Shown here: one piece after another, positions 59,576 to 64,000 of the stretch
How positions within the stretch are numbered: position 1 is the stretch's first letter
How the letters are laid out: every line of letters begins with the position of its first letter
Assembly: GCA_014218235.1 (NCBI GenBank)
Contig: CM024763.1
Location: forward strand, 79,718,244 to 79,782,243
Direction: 5' to 3'
DNA: 64,000 bases
Origin: Colocasia esculenta
Lineage: Eukaryota > Streptophyta > Magnoliopsida > Alismatales > Araceae
Notes under the pieces: generated by a model
Seen by the model: only the letters and a program-made list of their open reading frames with translations
What the model was told of the DNA's origin: nothing
Database searches by the model: none
Position numbers and translations under genes: made by a program

Positions 59576-60937
59576 GGACTTGTACTTTTTTGCCTTTTGT
59601 TCATGATGTATTATGATGATGATGTAGATATGGAATGGAATGGAATCTTTTTGTTTATGGAATGTGATTGTGTGACAGTGACGAGCAAGATATGAGTGCC
59701 GCTTTCTTTCTTCTACTGCGACCTGCACACTTAGGACAACCATGAAGACAAGTTAGATCCGTTCTTCCACTTAGCCCCTTGCCTTAAGCGTGACATGTAA
59801 CCAATCTTGTAAATGGTCAAGGGGCTAAGCCTTACTAAATAGGTGAAAAGACATAAGTAAATAAATGACATGCATGAATGAATGAGTAAAGTGTTTTTGG
59901 GATTTTGAAACTATTTTTTTGGAGTTTTGAAATATTTGATTTTTTTGGAGTTCTGAAATATTTGATTTTTTGGGTTTGGAATATTTGATTTTTTTGGGTT
60001 TTGAGATATTTGATTTTTTTTGGGGTTTCAAATATTTGGTTTTTTTTTGGAGTTTTGAAATATTTGACTTTTTTTTTTAGTTTTGAAATATTTGATTTTT
60101 TTTGTTTTGAAATATTTGAATTTTTTTTGGAGCTTTGAAAGACGCCTAAAGCCGACGTTAGCCCTTCCTAAAACAAGATGCATGAGACAGAAGATACTAG
60201 CCCTTTTGGGCCACAACATGTAGACCAATTCATACCGCTGGTTAAGAGTCTTGGTCACTTCCCCTTCTTGCCAAAGGCTTTACTAAGGTAGGGCGTGCGT
60301 TTAGGGGTGACATGCCATGGGTGACTGCCCCTAGTTGATAGTGCGGCTAGTTAGGCCATACCTAAGAGATGACCCGATCTTATAGAAGGAAATGGAAGAC
60401 TATTTAAGGAAAGTCTAATGCAGGTTTAAGGGACGTTGGGTTCGGCTTCTTCCCGCGGCATACCCTTCAAAGATTAGGTCTGTTGCGTAGGGACTTTGTG
60501 GTCTTTTATGGATTTACACTGTCTGGGACATGCGTACGACCGGGCTCATGAGTGTCCCGTGGGGACTTTGCCACTCTTTGCCATGCCCCTATTCTATTCA
60601 TGTATCTTTCTATTTTTTCTTTTGCTTCTTTGCCTCTTTGCCTTTGCTATTTGACCATCCCTGTTTGAGACTTCCTCTCGTCAGGGTATGCTTAAGGTTG
60701 ACAGCCTCGCCTCCACGACCCTTGCCCCTACACTTGACCGATTTGGGGGAGAATGACCATTATATCGCTAAAGTAGGTCCTACATAGCCACAATATCTCC
60801 TAAGCACAGTCGCCCGGGCTTGCCGTGTGTGTGTGTTGGTCCTACCTCAGAGCACCCTGGGTGATTGGGGAAGGGACTTCGGATTCTTACCACGGGGTTA
60901 TCCCTAATCTAAGTGTTGCGGCCTCACACCTATAGAC
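59576..60937. other. Spacer between the PMD gene and the Tat pol end
   Basis: Between the 3' end of the plus-strand gene and the 3' end of the minus-strand pol. The first 150 bases are A/T-rich and could be the 3' untranslated region. A T-rich repeat follows at 59893-60135. The remainder (60136-60937) has short open frames without recognisable content. Confidence 0.5.
59893..60135. repeat. T-rich tandem repeat, units of about 25-30 bases
   Basis: Imperfect copies of TTTGAAATATTTGATTTTTTTGG occur about nine times with variable T runs. On the minus strand this yields Lys/Ser/Phe-rich frames that are by-products. Confidence 0.85.
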
Positions 60938-62080
60938 CTAGGGATAGAATCTTTTGAGGTACAACCCATTCCATGGACGTGACAATTCTACACCCTCAGC
61001 ATTGACTAGGCGGTAGGCATTTCTCGGATACACATCCTTCACAACGTATGGACCTTCCCAATTTGGTTGTAATTTAGACCTTGGACCTCCAAGTTTGATA
61101 AAGATGCATTTTAAAACCATATTGTCCTCTTGGAATTTTCCTTCAATTACCTTATTTTCAAAAGACCTTGAGATTCGCCTTTGATATGAGAGTACATGAT
61201 CGGCCACTATTAGTCACCTTTCATCTAAGAGTTCCAACTAGACTAGCAACAACTCTCGACGTTCGTCGAGATTAAGTTCCTTATCAAGTTGGACTCTTAG
61301 CGAAGGGATCAAGATCTCGTATGGAACTACCGCCTCCATCCCGTAAGTGAGAGCATACGGGGTCTGCCCCGTGGGAGTACGGACAGAGGTACGGTAAGCC
61401 CATATAGCCTCTATTAGCTTTTCTGGCCAATCAGCAAATTTATGTGATTCACAAGTTTTCTTCAGGATTTTAAGAAGGGTTTTATTAGTTGCTTCAGCTT
61501 GGCCAATGCCTTGGGGGTAATATGGATATGAATGATGCAAAGTGATATTGTATTTCTTACAGAGGTCCTGAAGTTCTTGTGACATGAATTGCGGCCCGTT
61601 GTCTGTGACGATGCTGCTTGGCACTCCAAACCGCGAGATGATATTCTTCATGATAAAGCGGCACACTGTGGATGCTTTGATTTCTGCGAACGATTCTACT
61701 TCTGCCCACTTGGTGTAATACTCAGTTGCTGTTAGGATAAAAGATTTTTGTTTGGTTTGAGCATTAGGATCACCAAGGGGGCCGACAATATCAAAAGCCC
61801 ACATGGAGAATGGCCAAGGTGTGGAGAGTGGATGAAGTGAGGATGAAGGAGCATGAATTTTATCAGCATGGAGTTGACATTTGACACACCTACAGATGTA
61901 GATGGCGCAATCTTCTTCTAGGGTTGGCCAGTAGTAGCCCTGTCTAATGATCTTCCTAACAAGCATTTGACTATTGACATGCCCTCCGCATTCACTAGCA
62001 TGAGCCCCTTCCATCACTTTCCAAGCTTCGTCATCATTAAGACATCTCAAAAGAACTCCATTAAGAGCCCGCCTGTACAT
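60938..62080 (-). pseudogene. Tat-lineage gypsy integrase and C terminus
   Basis: The 280-codon frame 61238-62080 carries the zinc region (HASECGGHVNSQMLVRKI, CRCVKCQLHAD), MWAFDIVGPLGDPN, TDNGPQFMSQELQDLC and YPQGIGQAEATNKTLLKIL, so the zinc and D, D, E residues are all present. A TAG and a TGA (61235-61237 and 61214-61216) separate it from the last frame (60938-61207) with LKCIFIKLGGPRSKLQPNWEGPYVV and a TAG at 60938-60940. There is no chromodomain, as expected for the Tat lineage. This is the 3' end of the pol gene. Confidence 0.88.
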
Positions 62081-62719
62081 GACTTCCCCGACGACTGTGT
62101 ACCTCAGGGCGGCTCTCCTTATGGCCTTGTGATCTTCCGAATTTGCCCCTTTGGGATATGACCCATCCTTATAGTACTACTCGATCTCAAAATACCATGG
62201 CAATTCCTCTTCATCAAGAATTTCCTCAAACTCAGCCAACATGATTTGTTGCGCTCCTCTCTTCCTAGCCCTCTCTTCTAAGGTTGTCCTAAGGTTGTTG
62301 AACCAAGGATCCAGGGTAGATGGAACATTGAGCCGTTGGACGACGATTGTCTTGGTCCGGTGGCTCAGAGGGAAGGATAGAGAAGAAGCTAGTGATGCCA
62401 AGGCATCAACCAAGATATTTTGTGAGCGAGGAGTCTAGACATAGATAAGCTTGCGGAATTGCCTTGCCAGCAATGTGACCAAATCTTGATATGGTTTAAG
62501 CTTTGGGTCACGAGTGCGGTAAGTTGAGAGCACCTGCCGCAAAACAAGCTGAGAATCTCCTATGATTCTAAGGTGGGATGCACCCAAGATATAAGCACGT
62601 TTAAGACCAGCGAGGAGAGCTTCATACTCAGACATGTTATTAGTGGCGGAGAAGGTGAGTTGAAAAGCGATGGGGATGGTAATACCCTCCGGGGTAAGCA
62701 GCACGGTTCCAATGCCCCG
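62081..62719 (-). pseudogene. Tat second (archaeal-type) RNase H domain
   Basis: LLTPEGITIPIAFQLTF, NNMSEYEALLAGLKRAYILGASHLRIIGDSQLVL and YQDLVTLLARQF form the second RNase H found in the Tat/Ogre/Retand group between the usual RNase H and integrase. It identifies the lineage. Stops at 62435-62437 (TAG), near 62174 and near 62717 (TGA) break the frame. MVDALASLASSL and the LDPWFNNL stretch link it to integrase. Confidence 0.85.
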
Positions 62720-64000
62720 TCACTGAGAGTTGAGCACACCATCAAAATGAAGGGACCGGAAGGGATCTTTGGAAATGACCGAGAGCTCTTCATCGGGAAA
62801 TTCCTCTCGGATGGAATCACTGTGAGGAAGTGGCAGATGGGCAAGGTGCTTGGCAATGGCATACCCTTTGATGGCCTTTTGGGCCACAAAAGAGATGTCG
62901 AATTGGGAGAGGAAACTCTGCCAGCACGCAAGCCGATCAGAGAGGATAGGTTTTTCTAAGAGGTACCTTAGTGGATCCATCCTCGAGATCAACTTGACCT
63001 CGTAGGCAAGAAAGTAGTGCTTAAGTTTTTGTACTACCCACACAAGTGCAGCACAAGTTTTGTTTGCGGTGGTATATTTGGATTCTATGGTGTTGAAAAG
63101 TCTAGAAAGATAGTATGCTGCCCTTTCTTTTCCAAATTTTTTGTGTTGTGAAAGGACAGCATCTAGAGAGTCCTCAATGACTGAGAGATATAAGATTAGT
63201 GGTTTCTCGGGTACAAGAGGTTGCGAAACTGGGAGATTCATGAGATACCTCTTTAAACCATCAAAGGCCTCTCGGCACTTGTCATTCCATTCGAACTTTG
63301 CCTCTCCATTCAAGAGATTATAGAATGGGCGGCATCTTTGTGAATGCTGCGATATGAATCTTCTAATGAATTGCAGACGCCCAATCAAACCACTTAGTTG
63401 TGAAATATTCTTTGGGGGCGGCATCTCCGCGATAGCCCTAGCCTTGTTTGGATCGATCTCAATTCCCCGCTTACCAACTATGAAGCCTAGCAACTTCCAT
63501 GATGATACCCCAAACACACATTTCTTTGGATTCATCCTCAGTTGATACTCCCTCGACCTTTGCAACACCTTGGCGAGGATCTTGGGGTGTTCTCTCCTAG
63601 TTCTTGACTTCACCAAAATGTCATCCTTGAACACTTCTACATAGACGTGCATCATGTCGTGGGAGATAGCCATCATCGCCCTTTGATAGGTAGCCCCGAC
63701 ATTCTTTATCCCAAATGGCATGACCACATAACAGTATGTACCCCAGGGCGTGGTGAAGGACGTGTTCTCTTGATCTTTAGGAGCTAGACGGATTTGGTTA
63801 TAGCCTGAATACCCATCCATGAATGAGAGGGTCTCATACCTAGTAGTGTTATCAATCAATACGCCAATGTGAGGAAGCAGGAAGTCGTTCTTTGGACATG
63901 TCTTATTGAGGTCCCGGAAGTCAATACAAATTCTTACCTTTACGTCCTTCTTCATGACCAGGACTATATTTGCCACCCAGTTCGGATAAAGCACTACCCT
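62720..64000 (-). pseudogene. Tat reverse transcriptase and first RNase H (open to window edge)
   Basis: A 424-codon frame runs from about 63994, with pol continuing beyond the window. It has PNWVANIVLVMKKDVKVRICIDFRDLNKTCPKNDF, MDGYSGYNQIRLAPKDQE, YVVMPFGIKNVGATYQRAM and the catalytic box FKDD at about 63622-63633, where relatives read YVDD. LGFIVGKRGIEIDPNKARAI and a degenerate first RNase H (LYLSVIEDSLDAVLSQ, SRLFNTIESKYT) follow to LHFDGVLNSQ, where a TGA ends it. The Lys in the catalytic box would be unusual in an active enzyme. Confidence 0.88.

Overview
The window is a repeat-dense stretch of a higher-plant (angiosperm) nuclear genome. The evidence is the mix of Ty3/gypsy chromoviruses of Del/Tekay type, a Tat-lineage gypsy element with a plant-mobile-domain gene, a SIRE-like Ty1/copia element, and primer binding sites matching plant initiator tRNA-Met (TGGTATCAGAGC). 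The species cannot be told. I found no intact host gene, no rRNA or tRNA gene and no CRISPR array. Nearly every base lies in a transposon or its remnant.

Layout. 1-3533: 3' end of gypsy element E0 (C-terminal chromodomain region, polypurine tract, 3.27-kb LTR). E0 sits in the region downstream of pol of a minus-strand copia element E1 (3534-9095), whose 5' LTR starts at 9096 and carries a degenerate tandem array (10180-11095). About 11160-12077: 3' part of another gypsy LTR. 12078-12630 and 24074-29246: gypsy element A (plus strand), split by the complete gypsy element E2 (12631-24073, TSD CAACA). 29247-31135: possible CACTA-type subterminal palindromes and a ~179-bp tandem array. About 31450-32751 and 43284-44080: a second copia LTR with its own array, split by complete minus-strand gypsy element B (32752-43283, TSD ATCTC). 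44415-53870: complete minus-strand gypsy element C (TSD CAGAG). 54131-59575: a seven-exon plus-strand gene with a plant mobile domain. Its fourth exon is split by a gypsy solo LTR (55720-58505, TSD GTGGT). 60938-64000: minus-strand pol of a Tat-lineage gypsy element. The plant-mobile-domain gene is best read as the antisense extra gene of that element.

How the parts relate. A, B and C are one family (LTRs of about 2.95 kb, TGTAGCAACC...GTGACA). B and C face the same way and A the opposite way, so A and B form arms of an inverted repeat. E0 and E2 are a second family (LTRs of about 3.25 kb, TGTAAG...GTCACA). All polyproteins are broken by stops or frameshifts. The points most worth following are the intron-rich antisense gene, two intron-like gaps in the E2 gag, a GTCGCG-rich segment shared by unrelated elements, and the fast-evolving array inside the copia LTRs.
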